From: Polaribacter sp. Hel_I_88 | GTDB taxonomy: Bacteria; Bacteroidota; Bacteroidia; Flavobacteriales; Flavobacteriaceae | DNA: 64,000 nt | Assembly: GCF_000687935.1 (NCBI RefSeq) | Contig: NZ_JHZZ01000001.1 | Coordinates: 2,924,001-2,988,000 of the forward strand | Direction of reading: 5' to 3' | Shown: positions 18,152-25,485 of the stretch, piece by piece | Numbering within the stretch: position 1 is the first letter of the stretch | Layout: each line of letters opens with the position of its first letter | Translations under genes and position numbers: made by a program | Notes under the pieces: generated by a model | What the model saw: the letters and a program-made list of their open reading frames with translations, nothing else | Database searches by the model: none | What the model was told of the DNA's origin: nothing

Positions 18152-19359
18152 TGTCTGTTTTAGGTGGTAAAAAAATCCTTTTAGGCATTACTGCTGGAAT
18201 AGCTGCATACAAAACGGCTTCTTTAGTTCGTTTATTTATAAAATTAGGCGCAGATGTCAAAGTAATTATGACACCTGCGTCTAAAGATTTTATAACACCT
18301 CTCACACTTTCTACACTTTCTAAAAATCCGGTTCACTCTACTTTTTATGAAAAAGAAGATGAAAACGAACTTTGGAATAATCACGTAGATTTAGGTTTAT
18401 GGGCAGATTATTTTTTAATTGCTCCTGCAACCGCCAATACACTTTCTAAAATGGTAAATGGAACTTGCAATAATTTATTATTAGCAACCTATTTATCCGC
18501 AAAATGTCCAGTATATTTTGCACCAGCCATGGATTTGGATATGTATATGCATCCATCAACCAAAAATAGTTTAGCAAAATTACAATCTTTTGGCAATATT
18601 TTAATTCCAGCAACTTCAGGCGAATTAGCAAGTGGTTTAGTTGGCGAAGGCAGAATGGCTGAACCAGAAGACATCGTTTCTTTTATAGAAAGTGATATTA
18701 CATCAAAATTACCTTTGAAAGGTAAAAAAGTGTTAATTACTGCTGGGCCAACTTATGAAGCTATAGATCCTGTTCGATTTATTGGCAATCATTCTTCTGG
18801 GAAAATGGGTTTTGCCATTGCAAGTGCTGCTGCTAATTTGGGAGCAGAAGTTATTTTAATTTCTGGACCAAGTAACCAACAGATACAGCATTCTTTTGTA
18901 AAAAGAATTAACGTTATTTCTGCTGATGATATGTATACAGCATGCCACAAATATTTCAAAGAATCAGATATTGCTATTTTATCTGCTGCAGTTGCAGATT
19001 ATAAACCAAAAAATAAGGCAGATCAGAAAATAAAAAAGAAAGATACAACGTTAACAATGGAGTTAACACCCACAAAAGATATTTTAGCTTCTTTAGGCGA
19101 AATTAAAGAACATCAGTTTTTGGTAGGCTTCGCATTAGAAACGAATAATGAAATTGAAAATGCAAAAGGTAAAATAAAACGTAAAAATTTAGATGCGATA
19201 GTTTTAAATTCTTTACAAGATAAAGGAGCTGGTTTTGCAACTAACACAAATAAAATTACTATTATTGATAAAAATTTGATTGAAAAACCATTTGAATTAA
19301 AATCGAAAGTAGAAGTTGCCAAAGATATTATGAATGAAATTGTTACAAAACTAATTTAA
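18151..19359 (+). CDS. coaBC: bifunctional phosphopantothenoylcysteine decarboxylase/phosphopantothenate-cysteine ligase
   Basis: This 402-residue fusion catalyses two steps of coenzyme A synthesis. The N-terminal flavoprotein half has GKKILLGITAGIAAYKTASLVRLF and the FMN/active-site stretch LIAPATANTLSKMVNGTCNNLLLATYL with the catalytic cysteine region. The C-terminal CoaB half begins at GKKVLITAGPTYEAIDPVRFIGNHSSGKMGFAIA near residue 190, continues with AAVADYKP near 285, and ends TKDILASLGE...VGFALETNNE. Length and domain order are normal. Its ATG shares a base with the stop of rpoZ, so translation is coupled. Confidence 0.95.
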   Translation: MSVLGGKKILLGITAGIAAYKTASLVRLFIKLGADVKVIMTPASKDFITPLTLSTLSKNPVHSTFYEKEDENELWNNHVDLGLWADYFLIAPATANTLSKMVNGTCNNLLLATYLSAKCPVYFAPAMDLDMYMHPSTKNSLAKLQSFGNILIPATSGELASGLVGEGRMAEPEDIVSFIESDITSKLPLKGKKVLITAGPTYEAIDPVRFIGNHSSGKMGFAIASAAANLGAEVILISGPSNQQIQHSFVKRINVISADDMYTACHKYFKESDIAILSAAVADYKPKNKADQKIKKKDTTLTMELTPTKDILASLGEIKEHQFLVGFALETNNEIENAKGKIKRKNLDAIVLNSLQDKGAGFATNTNKITIIDKNLIEKPFELKSKVEVAKDIMNEIVTKLI

Positions 19360-19366
19360 AATATCT

Positions 19367-19426
19367 TGTCTCCTCGAGTGCAGTCGAGAGGTTTATAGTT
19401 AGGTCTCGACTGCGCTCGACCAGACA
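19367..19426. repeat. REP-like inverted repeat between coaBC and the DUF4835 gene
   Basis: Arms 19367-19389 and 19404-19426 are 23-nt inverted copies with three mismatches (core CTCGAGTGCAGTCGAG versus CTCGACTGCGCTCGAC), separated by 14 nt. It is markedly GC-richer than its surroundings and matches a repeat type common in Flavobacteriia. The stem could form in mRNA and limit read-through from coaBC. Confidence 0.75.
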
Positions 19427-19442
19427 GAAATCTAAATACAAA

Positions 19443-20333
19443 ATGCGTAAACTAGTTTTTCTTTTTGCTGTATTATTATTTACGAATAACATCAACTCTC
19501 AAGAGTTAAACTGTTTGGTAAATATAAATTACGACCAAGTTCCAGGTTCTAATTTGCAGGTTTTTAAAACGTTAGAAACTGCATTGACTGAATTTATCAA
19601 TCAAACAAAATGGACGAATAGAGTTGTTCAAGCAGAAGAAAGAGTAGATTGTGCTATGAATATTATCATAACTTCTAGAAATGATAATACATTTACAGCA
19701 ACTCTGCAGGTACAATCCACAAGGCCTGTTTATGGTTCAAGTTATTTAACACCTGTTTTAAATATAAGAGATAACGATTTCTCTTTTAAATACAATGAAT
19801 TTGACCCTTTATTGTTTAATAAAAACTCTTTTGACAGCAATTTGGTTTCTACCATTGTCTTTTATGTGTATACAATTTTAGGAGTGGATGCAGACACTTT
19901 TGCTAAATATGGAGGTCAAGCAGAATTAGAAGAAGCACAAAATGTAATGTTGCAAGCGCAACAAAGTGGCATCAGTTCTTGGCAAAATGTTGTTGGGAAA
20001 CAAAATCGTTTTTTATTGATTGACAACTTGTTAGCGCCCAAATTAAAGGTATATAGAGATGTTTTATACGATTATCATATAAAAGGTTTGGATAATTTTG
20101 CTACCAACAAAGAGTTTGCAAAGCAAACTATTGAAGATAGTGTTTTAAAGGTTGAAAATATATTTAATAAAACTGTTGGTAATTATTTAATCCGATTATT
20201 TTTTGATGCAAAAGCAGATGAAATCGTAAATATTTATGCTGATGGACCAAGAACCAGAAATGCAATCAATTTAGTTGAATCTCTTAAGAAAATTTCTCCT
20301 AACAATATTTCTAAGTGGAGAGATATTGAGTAG
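19443..20333 (+). CDS. DUF4835 family secreted protein
   Basis: The 296-residue protein has a signal peptide (MRKLVFLFAVLLFTNNINSQ) followed by ELNCLVNINYDQVPGSNLQVFKTLETALTEFINQTKW, the typical start of the DUF4835 family that follows coaBC in Flavobacteriia. No membrane helix is present after the signal, so it is probably periplasmic or attached to the outer membrane. The family has no established role that I can name. It converges on the NamZ-like gene with only 4 bp between the stop codons. Confidence 0.85.
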   Translation: MRKLVFLFAVLLFTNNINSQELNCLVNINYDQVPGSNLQVFKTLETALTEFINQTKWTNRVVQAEERVDCAMNIIITSRNDNTFTATLQVQSTRPVYGSSYLTPVLNIRDNDFSFKYNEFDPLLFNKNSFDSNLVSTIVFYVYTILGVDADTFAKYGGQAELEEAQNVMLQAQQSGISSWQNVVGKQNRFLLIDNLLAPKLKVYRDVLYDYHIKGLDNFATNKEFAKQTIEDSVLKVENIFNKTVGNYLIRLFFDAKADEIVNIYADGPRTRNAINLVESLKKISPNNISKWRDIE

Positions 20334-20337
20334 GTTT

Positions 20338-21597
20338 CTACTCATAAATTAAATATTTGTCTCTAACTTTTTTAAACACTTCCAAATCTTTCTTCCAAGA
20401 TTCTCTTATTTTTTCTTGAGATAAACCTTTTTCAATTTGTTTTTGTAGTGTTGTATTTCCTGCATGAATTGTAAACGTGCTCCCAAAGAATTGTTCTGTT
20501 TTTGGTGTTTTTTCATAAGCATCTAACAACCATTGTAAATTTATTTGATCTTGTTTTTCTGCAGTTCTTAAATCTACGCCATAACAAAGATTCCCATTTT
20601 CTTTTGGATATTTAGCGCCAAAGTTTGGTTTTGGAGTATAACTAAAATCACTTTTCGGAAAAAAGGAAGCTCCATATCTTTGAAACTGAAATTCTGTTCC
20701 TCTTCCTGCATTTATAATTGTTCCTTCAAAGAAACCTAAACTTGGGTATAAGTTTATAGATTTGTCATTTGGTAAATTTGGAGAAGGTCTTATTGGCAAA
20801 CTAACATCAGAATTATGAGTATAATTTTTTAAAGGAATTACAGTTAAATCGCAATTCAAGTTGTTTTTAAGCCATTTTTCGCCATTAATCATTTGCCCAT
20901 ATTCGCCAATAGTCATTCCATAAACCACAGGAACAGGGTGTTTACCCACAAAAGAGCTGTGTTCCATTTCTAAAACTGGGCCATCAACATAATGTGCGTT
21001 TGGATTTGGTCTATCAAAAATAATCACAGGAATACCAAGTTCTGCACAAGCTTCCATCACATAATGTAAGGTAGAAATATAGGTGTAAAAACGCACACCC
21101 ACATCTTGAATATCAAAAATAACAACATCAATATGTTCTAATTGTGCTGTTGTAGGTTTCTTGTTTTTTCCATAAAGTGATATAATTGGCAAACCTGTTT
21201 TGGTGTCTTTGCCATCTTTTACAAGTTCTGCTGCATCTGCTTCGCCTCTAAAACCATGTTCAGGAGCAAAAACTTTTTGTACGTTGATTTCTAAAGATAA
21301 TAGAGAATCAACTAAATGAGTGAATGTATGCTTCTCACTTCCAGCTTCCAACTTCCAACTTTTTCTTATTACAGAAGTCTGATTCCCAACAACAGCAACT
21401 TTTTTCCCTTTTAAAAGCTTTACATATAAATCTGTTCTTTCAGCTCCAGTTTTAATAGATGCATCTTCTTTTTCAGAATCTTGAACTTGAAACTTTGAAT
21501 CTTGATTTTGTGATTTTTGTGCACAAGAAATCAGCTGAAAATTCAACGACAAAAACAAGATTAAATATGTACTTTTGAAGGGTTTAAAATTTATCAT
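20338..21597 (-). CDS. DUF1343 exo-beta-N-acetylmuramidase (NamZ-like) lipoprotein
   Basis: The protein of about 419 residues has a lipoprotein signal ending LNFQLISC. Conserved DUF1343 blocks follow: KKVAVVGNQTSV, VFAPEHGFRGEADAAE, GLPIISLYGKNKKP, VVIFDIQDVGVRFYTYISTLHYVMEA, FDRPNPN and YPSLGFFEGTIINAGRGT. DUF1343 proteins characterised as NamZ remove terminal N-acetylmuramic acid from peptidoglycan fragments, so a cell-wall recycling role is likely. ATG at 21597 is preferred over TTG at 21600. Two low-complexity segments, SQNQDSKFQVQDSEKEDA after the lipobox and RKSWKLEAGSEKHTFTH near residue 85, are encoded by repeat-like DNA and look inserted. Confidence 0.85.
   Translation of the reverse strand: MINFKPFKSTYLILFLSLNFQLISCAQKSQNQDSKFQVQDSEKEDASIKTGAERTDLYVKLLKGKKVAVVGNQTSVIRKSWKLEAGSEKHTFTHLVDSLLSLEINVQKVFAPEHGFRGEADAAELVKDGKDTKTGLPIISLYGKNKKPTTAQLEHIDVVIFDIQDVGVRFYTYISTLHYVMEACAELGIPVIIFDRPNPNAHYVDGPVLEMEHSSFVGKHPVPVVYGMTIGEYGQMINGEKWLKNNLNCDLTVIPLKNYTHNSDVSLPIRPSPNLPNDKSINLYPSLGFFEGTIINAGRGTEFQFQRYGASFFPKSDFSYTPKPNFGAKYPKENGNLCYGVDLRTAEKQDQINLQWLLDAYEKTPKTEQFFGSTFTIHAGNTTLQKQIEKGLSQEKIRESWKKDLEVFKKVRDKYLIYE
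21331..21367. repeat. low-complexity repeat inside the NamZ-like coding region
   Basis: The + strand reads as irregular ACTTCC/AGCTTCC/AACTTCC units (cttccaacttccaact). It encodes KSWKLEAGSEKH in frame, at a place where the conserved NQTSV and THLVDSLL blocks are otherwise adjacent. A second tract of the same style lies at 21474-21512. Confidence 0.6.
21570..21577 (+). promoter_or_regulatory. -7 box TACTTTTG for the LolC/E-like gene
   Basis: This exact TAnnTTTG match lies inside the 5' end of the divergent NamZ-like gene, 24 bp before the TTG at 21602. A more upstream TTG at 21575 overlaps the box and so cannot be the start. Confidence 0.5.
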
Positions 21598-21601
21598 CAA
21601 A

Positions 21602-22837
21602 TTGAATTACGAGTTATTTATTGCAAAACGCATTATTGCTGGCAAAAAGTATAAAAATAGTATTTCTTCACCTATAATAAAAATTGCAATTACAGCAATT
21701 GCTTTGGGAATTATTATTATGTTGATTGCTGTTGCAACAGGTTTAGGCTTGCAATATAAAATACGCGATAAAATGGCTGGCTTTAAAGGCCATGTTCAAA
21801 TTGTAAATTACGATAATAACAATTCTGATGTTTCTACAACACCTGTTGATAAAAACCAAGATTTTTATCCGAAGTTCGATAGCATTTCAGGCATAAAAAA
21901 TATTCAAGTTTTTGCAAATAAAGGCGGAATTTTAAGAACTGAAACCGATTTTGAAGGTATCATTTTTAAAGGTGTTTCTACAGATTACGATTGGACTTTT
22001 TTTGAAGAGTATTTAGTAGAAGGGAAAGTGCCAGACTTTAATCAAATAAGAACCAAAGAAGTTTTGCTCTCGCAAACAGTTGTGAACCGACTTCAGTTAA
22101 AGTTGAATGACACTATTTTAGCTACTTTCCTAAAAACAGAAAACAGCAAATTGCCTTCTAATAGAAAATATATTATTTCAGGAATTTATAATTCTGGTTT
22201 TGCCCAATTTGATAAAAGTTTTATGATAGGCGATATTAGAGAAGTACAAACCCTAAATAAATGGACAGATAATCAGGTTGGTGGTTTTGAAGTTTTGTTG
22301 GATAATTTTGATGAAATTGATAAAAAAGGAAATGAAATTTATTCAAAAATAGGAGTAACTTTAAATAGTAAAACAATTATAGAAGCTTACCTAAACGTAT
22401 TTGAGTGGATTAAACTTTTTGATAATAATGTGTGGTTTATTATTGCAATTATGATTGTAATTGCTGGCATAAATATGATTACAGCTTTATTGGTTTTAAT
22501 TTTGGAACGAGTACAGATGATTGGGATTCTAAAAGCTTTAGGAAGCACCAACACAAGTATAAGAAAAGTGTTTTTGTATAATGCGTCTTATTTAATTCTA
22601 AAAGGACTTTTTTGGGGAAATGTTATTGGTTTGGCAATACTATTTATACAGCATTATTTTAAAATAATTACGTTGAATCCAGAAACCTACTATGTAACAA
22701 CAATGCCAGTTTATATTTCATTTACAGCAATTATTTTGCTAAATATAGGTACATTGTTTTTATGTTTTTTAATGTTGATAATTCCTTCTTACATTATTAC
22801 AAAGATAGAACCCTCAAAGTCTATTAAGTTTGCGTAA
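21602..22837 (+). CDS. LolC/LolE/MacB-type ABC transporter permease
   Basis: The protein of about 411 residues has an N-terminal transmembrane helix (ISSPIIKIAITAIALGIIIMLIAVATGLGLQYKIRDKM), a large periplasmic domain, and three C-terminal helices (FIIAIMIVIAGINMITALLVLILER, LILKGLFWGNVIGLAILF, ISFTAIILLNIGTLFLCFLMLIIPSYI). This is the topology and sequence of lipoprotein-releasing permeases. It would lift lipoproteins from the inner membrane together with an ATPase that is not encoded next to it. The start is a TTG giving MNYELFIAKRIIAGKKYKN, which matches the usual N-terminus of flavobacterial homologues. The gene end overlaps the convergent toxin gene by 14 bp. Confidence 0.85.
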   Translation: MNYELFIAKRIIAGKKYKNSISSPIIKIAITAIALGIIIMLIAVATGLGLQYKIRDKMAGFKGHVQIVNYDNNNSDVSTTPVDKNQDFYPKFDSISGIKNIQVFANKGGILRTETDFEGIIFKGVSTDYDWTFFEEYLVEGKVPDFNQIRTKEVLLSQTVVNRLQLKLNDTILATFLKTENSKLPSNRKYIISGIYNSGFAQFDKSFMIGDIREVQTLNKWTDNQVGGFEVLLDNFDEIDKKGNEIYSKIGVTLNSKTIIEAYLNVFEWIKLFDNNVWFIIAIMIVIAGINMITALLVLILERVQMIGILKALGSTNTSIRKVFLYNASYLILKGLFWGNVIGLAILFIQHYFKIITLNPETYYVTTMPVYISFTAIILLNIGTLFLCFLMLIIPSYIITKIEPSKSIKFA

Positions 22838-23120
22838 TTTTTATTGGTTTTTGTCTGCTGTCAAAAATTTGTAAGATTAATATTTTATTGTTTTTCACAA
22901 TATAAATAATTTTAAAATGCTTGTAAATTACTCTGAACTGGTTGGGTTTTAAGTATTTTTCAGTTTGATGTAAAAAATTAATGGTTAAGGCATCTCCTGT
23001 CTTTTTTATTCCTTTTACAACAATATTTGCTCCAGTTATTGTTTCTAATTCTAAAGCATAAAAATTCCAAATTTTTCTTAAATTAATAACAGATCTTTTC
23101 GACCAAATTACTTGTTCCAT
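22824..23120 (-). CDS. RelE/ParE family toxin
   Basis: The 98-residue protein shows the RelE/ParE fold pattern: VIWSKRSVINLRKIWNFYAL at the start, then TGDALTINFLHQTEKYLKPNQFRVIYKHFKIIYIVKNNKILILQIFDSRQKP. The central Arg/Tyr strand pair and C-terminal FDSRQ-type end fit the ParE-like group found widely in Bacteroidota. It follows and overlaps its antitoxin gene by 13 bp. ParE-type toxins inhibit gyrase and RelE types cut mRNA; which applies cannot be told here. Confidence 0.85.
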   Translation of the reverse strand: MEQVIWSKRSVINLRKIWNFYALELETITGANIVVKGIKKTGDALTINFLHQTEKYLKPNQFRVIYKHFKIIYIVKNNKILILQIFDSRQKPIKITQT

Positions 23121-23365
23121 GAAGCAATTTCATTATCTAATTCTTGAGAAGTTAGGTAATTTCCATTCTCTGCTTCTTTTTCAGCTAAATATAATTCAGA
23201 TTGAAATTCTTCAGCAGAAAGTGATTTTCCATCAATTGTATAAGCAACAACATTATTTTGTTCAGAAGAATTTATTAAAATATCCTTAATTTTTTTTAAA
23301 ATAGCTTCATTGTCAGTATTTAATAACTGTTTTGCTAATTCTATTTTTGTAGTTTGAATATCCAT
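23108..23365 (-). CDS. antitoxin of the RelE/ParE pair
   Basis: This 85-residue acidic protein, MDIQTTKIELAKQLLNTDNEAILKKIKDIL..., has a C-terminal toxin-binding region GNYLTSQELDNEIASWNK. It is clearly related to the antitoxin near 36.4 kb (both start MD[IV]QT.K[IV]EL and carry an LN[ST][DN]E step). It precedes and overlaps the toxin gene. The sequence GTAAATATAATA (23379-23390, + strand) lies 13 bp upstream and recurs before the related module; it may be a shared promoter or operator. Confidence 0.8.
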   Translation of the reverse strand: MDIQTTKIELAKQLLNTDNEAILKKIKDILINSSEQNNVVAYTIDGKSLSAEEFQSELYLAEKEAENGNYLTSQELDNEIASWNK

Positions 23366-23392
23366 AAATCTATTTATTGTAAATATAATAAT

Positions 23393-23422
23393 TTTGTTTC
23401 AAATTTTAATAAATTACCTTTG
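23393..23422 (+). promoter_or_regulatory. promoter of the cystathionine beta-synthase gene
   Basis: TTTG (23393-23396) and TACCTTTG (23415-23422) are separated by 18 bp, a near-ideal Bacteroidota -33/-7 pair. The ATG at 23441 lies 18 bp after the -7 box. Confidence 0.7.
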
Positions 23423-23440
23423 CATTTGTAAATTAAAGAA

Positions 23441-24811
23441 ATGAACTACGCAGAAAATATATTAGAAACTATTGGAAACACACCTTTAGTAAAATTAAAT
23501 GTTTTAACAAAAGAGTTACCATGTTTGGTACTTTCTAAATACGAAACTTTTAATCCAGGAAATTCCGTAAAAGATAGAATGGCTTTGCAAATGATTGAAG
23601 ATGCAGAAGCAGATGGCCGTTTAAAACCTGGAGGAACTATTATAGAAGGAACTTCTGGAAACACAGGAATGGGTTTAGCTTTGGCTGCCATCGTAAAAGG
23701 GTACAAATGTATTTTTGTAATGGCAGACAAACAATCTAAAGAAAAGATAGATATTTTAAGGGCAGTTGGTGCAGAAGTTGTGGTTTGTCCAACCAACGTA
23801 GAACCTACTGATCCTCGTTCTTATTATTCAGTTTCTAAAAGGTTAGGAGAAGAAACAACTAATTCTTGGTACGTAAATCAATATGATAATCCAAGCAATT
23901 GCAAAGCTCATTTTTTAAGTACGGGTCCAGAAATTTGGGAACAAACTGAAGGAAAAGTTACTCATTTTGTTGTTGGAGTAGGAACAGGAGGAACCATTTC
24001 TGGAGTTGGAAGCTATTTAAAAATGAAAGCAAGAGAAGCAGGAACAACTGTTAAAGTTTGGGGAATTGATACCTATGGTTCTGTTTTTAAAAAATATCAT
24101 GAAACTGGTATTTTTGATGAGAACGAAATATATCCTTACATAACAGAAGGAATTGGAGAAGATATTTTACCAAAAAATGTAAATTTTGGAGTAATTGATG
24201 GTTTTACAAAGGTTACTGATAAAGATGCTGCTATTTACACACAACGTTTGGCGAAAGAAGAAGGCATGTTTTTAGGGAATTCTGCTGGAGCTGCAGTAAA
24301 AGGGTTGTTACAATTAAAAGAACATTTTACAAAAGACGATGTTGTAGTTGTTTTATTTCACGATCATGGAAGTAGATATGTAGGTAAAATGTTTAACAAT
24401 GATTGGATGAGAGATAGAGGTTTTATTGATGAAGTAGCTACAACTGCTGCAGATTTAATTAAGAATCATCATGAAAAATCTTTAATAACAGTGCAAACTG
24501 AAGAGTTGGTTTCACATGCTATTGAAAGAATGAAAAGCAATAAAATTTCACAAATTCCAGTAAGAGACATGAATGGTTTTGTGGGATCTGTAGATGAAAC
24601 AGATTTATTACATCATTTTATTTCTGATAAACAGAATGCACATATTCCTATAAAAGAAATTATGGGAAAACCATATCCTATTGTAAAAAAATCAACAAAA
24701 ATTGATGCAATTTCAAAATTGATATCCAAAGAAAATGAAGCTGTTTTAGTAGATTTAGAAAATGGGAATTATAGTATCATCACAAAATATGATATTATAA
24801 GTGCACTTTAA
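23441..24811 (+). CDS. cystathionine beta-synthase (PLP domain plus CBS pair)
   Basis: The 456-residue protein has a PLP fold-type II domain with TIGNTPLVKLN, the Schiff-base lysine in NPGNSVKDRMAL (Lys44), the substrate loop EGTSGNTGMGLAL, and the phosphate loop GVGTGGTISGVGSYLK. Two CBS repeats follow from residue ~345 (LITVQTEELVSHAIERMKSNKISQIPVRD and IKEIMGKPYPIVKKSTKIDAISKLI). Together these define cystathionine beta-synthase, which joins homocysteine and serine in transsulfuration. A cysteine-synthase-like activity cannot be excluded by sequence alone. The CBS pair probably binds an adenosyl ligand. It has its own strong promoter. Confidence 0.92.
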   Translation: MNYAENILETIGNTPLVKLNVLTKELPCLVLSKYETFNPGNSVKDRMALQMIEDAEADGRLKPGGTIIEGTSGNTGMGLALAAIVKGYKCIFVMADKQSKEKIDILRAVGAEVVVCPTNVEPTDPRSYYSVSKRLGEETTNSWYVNQYDNPSNCKAHFLSTGPEIWEQTEGKVTHFVVGVGTGGTISGVGSYLKMKAREAGTTVKVWGIDTYGSVFKKYHETGIFDENEIYPYITEGIGEDILPKNVNFGVIDGFTKVTDKDAAIYTQRLAKEEGMFLGNSAGAAVKGLLQLKEHFTKDDVVVVLFHDHGSRYVGKMFNNDWMRDRGFIDEVATTAADLIKNHHEKSLITVQTEELVSHAIERMKSNKISQIPVRDMNGFVGSVDETDLLHHFISDKQNAHIPIKEIMGKPYPIVKKSTKIDAISKLISKENEAVLVDLENGNYSIITKYDIISAL

Positions 24812-24889
24812 ATAACGATTGATTCATGCAATTTAAAGGTATAAAATGTTCAGTCGTCGAAAAACGAACAAAGCAACTTAAATTCCTGC

Positions 24890-24897
24890 TATATTTG
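24890..24897 (+). promoter_or_regulatory. -7 box TATATTTG of putative sRNA copy 1
   Basis: This exact TAnnTTTG match lies 26 bp upstream of a conserved hairpin followed by an intrinsic terminator, in a gap with no ORF. Confidence 0.5.
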
Positions 24898-24903
24898 TAA
24901 CGT

Positions 24904-24992
24904 ATTTAATTACGAATACAACAAATTAATTATAAGTTGGGGGATTTATAGTTTGATTAAAAAACGTCTAATATTTATTAGGCGTTTTTTTT
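24904..24992 (+). ncRNA. putative small RNA, copy 1
   Basis: The 19-nt core ATAAGTTGGGGGATTTATA (24932-24950) forms a TATAA/TTATA stem with loop GTTGGGGGAT. Outer pairs are CAAA (24923-24926) with TTTG (24952-24955). An intrinsic terminator follows (12-bp stem 24961-24972/24977-24988 with one G-U pair, then T8). Predicted length is about 90 nt from the TATATTTG box. A second copy with the identical core lies 219 bp further on. No ORF is present. It may belong to a known Bacteroidota motif such as Flavo-1, which I cannot test. Confidence 0.6.
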
Positions 24993-25095
24993 GTTTAATG
25001 TTATTTATAATAGAATTCATTTAAAATCTTATAGTAAGTGTTTTTTTAAAAATTAATTATTTATTTTTTTAAATAAATATATGTGATATCAATAT

Positions 25096-25103
25096 TAATT
25101 TTG
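25096..25103 (+). promoter_or_regulatory. -7 box TAATTTTG of putative sRNA copy 2
   Basis: This exact TAnnTTTG match lies 37 bp before the second conserved hairpin. The rest of the gap around it is very AT-rich and has no ORF. Confidence 0.5.
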
Positions 25104-25109
25104 TACATT

Positions 25110-25207
25110 TACAACATATTTATTTATAAATATAAAAATTTACAATTACTATAAGTTGGGGGATTTATAAATTGTAATAAAAACGTCTGATTTTTCAGAC
25201 GTTTTTT
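25110..25207 (+). ncRNA. putative small RNA, copy 2
   Basis: The core 25151-25169 is identical to copy 1. Here the hairpin is longer: TACAATT (25141-25147) pairs with AATTGTA (25170-25176), TATAA (25150-25154) with TTATA (25165-25169), and the loop GTTGGGGGAT is exposed. A perfect 12-bp terminator stem (25179-25190/25195-25206) with a T run follows. The outer stem differs in sequence from copy 1 but still pairs, which is compensatory evidence for a structured RNA. The gap from here to the dipeptidase gene at 25486 is AT-rich with no other feature that I can recognise. Confidence 0.65.
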
Positions 25208-25485
25208 GTTTACCTACATATAATTATAATTAGTTTTCTTTTTCTAAATTCTATTTGATAGGATTTTACTTATCATTTAAAATAATACATAATTCTTTAA
25301 TAGTAGTTCTTTAGAGTGTATTTGATACATAATGCAATTTTAAAATAAAGGAAATATTCATATTTTTTTATATTCATTTCAAAAACCCTTTTATAAAGTT
25401 ACAATTTTTAGACAATTTATATTTTTACATTATTATTGTAGAAAAAGTTGTTATATTTAAATTTAATATAATCAATTAATCAATC

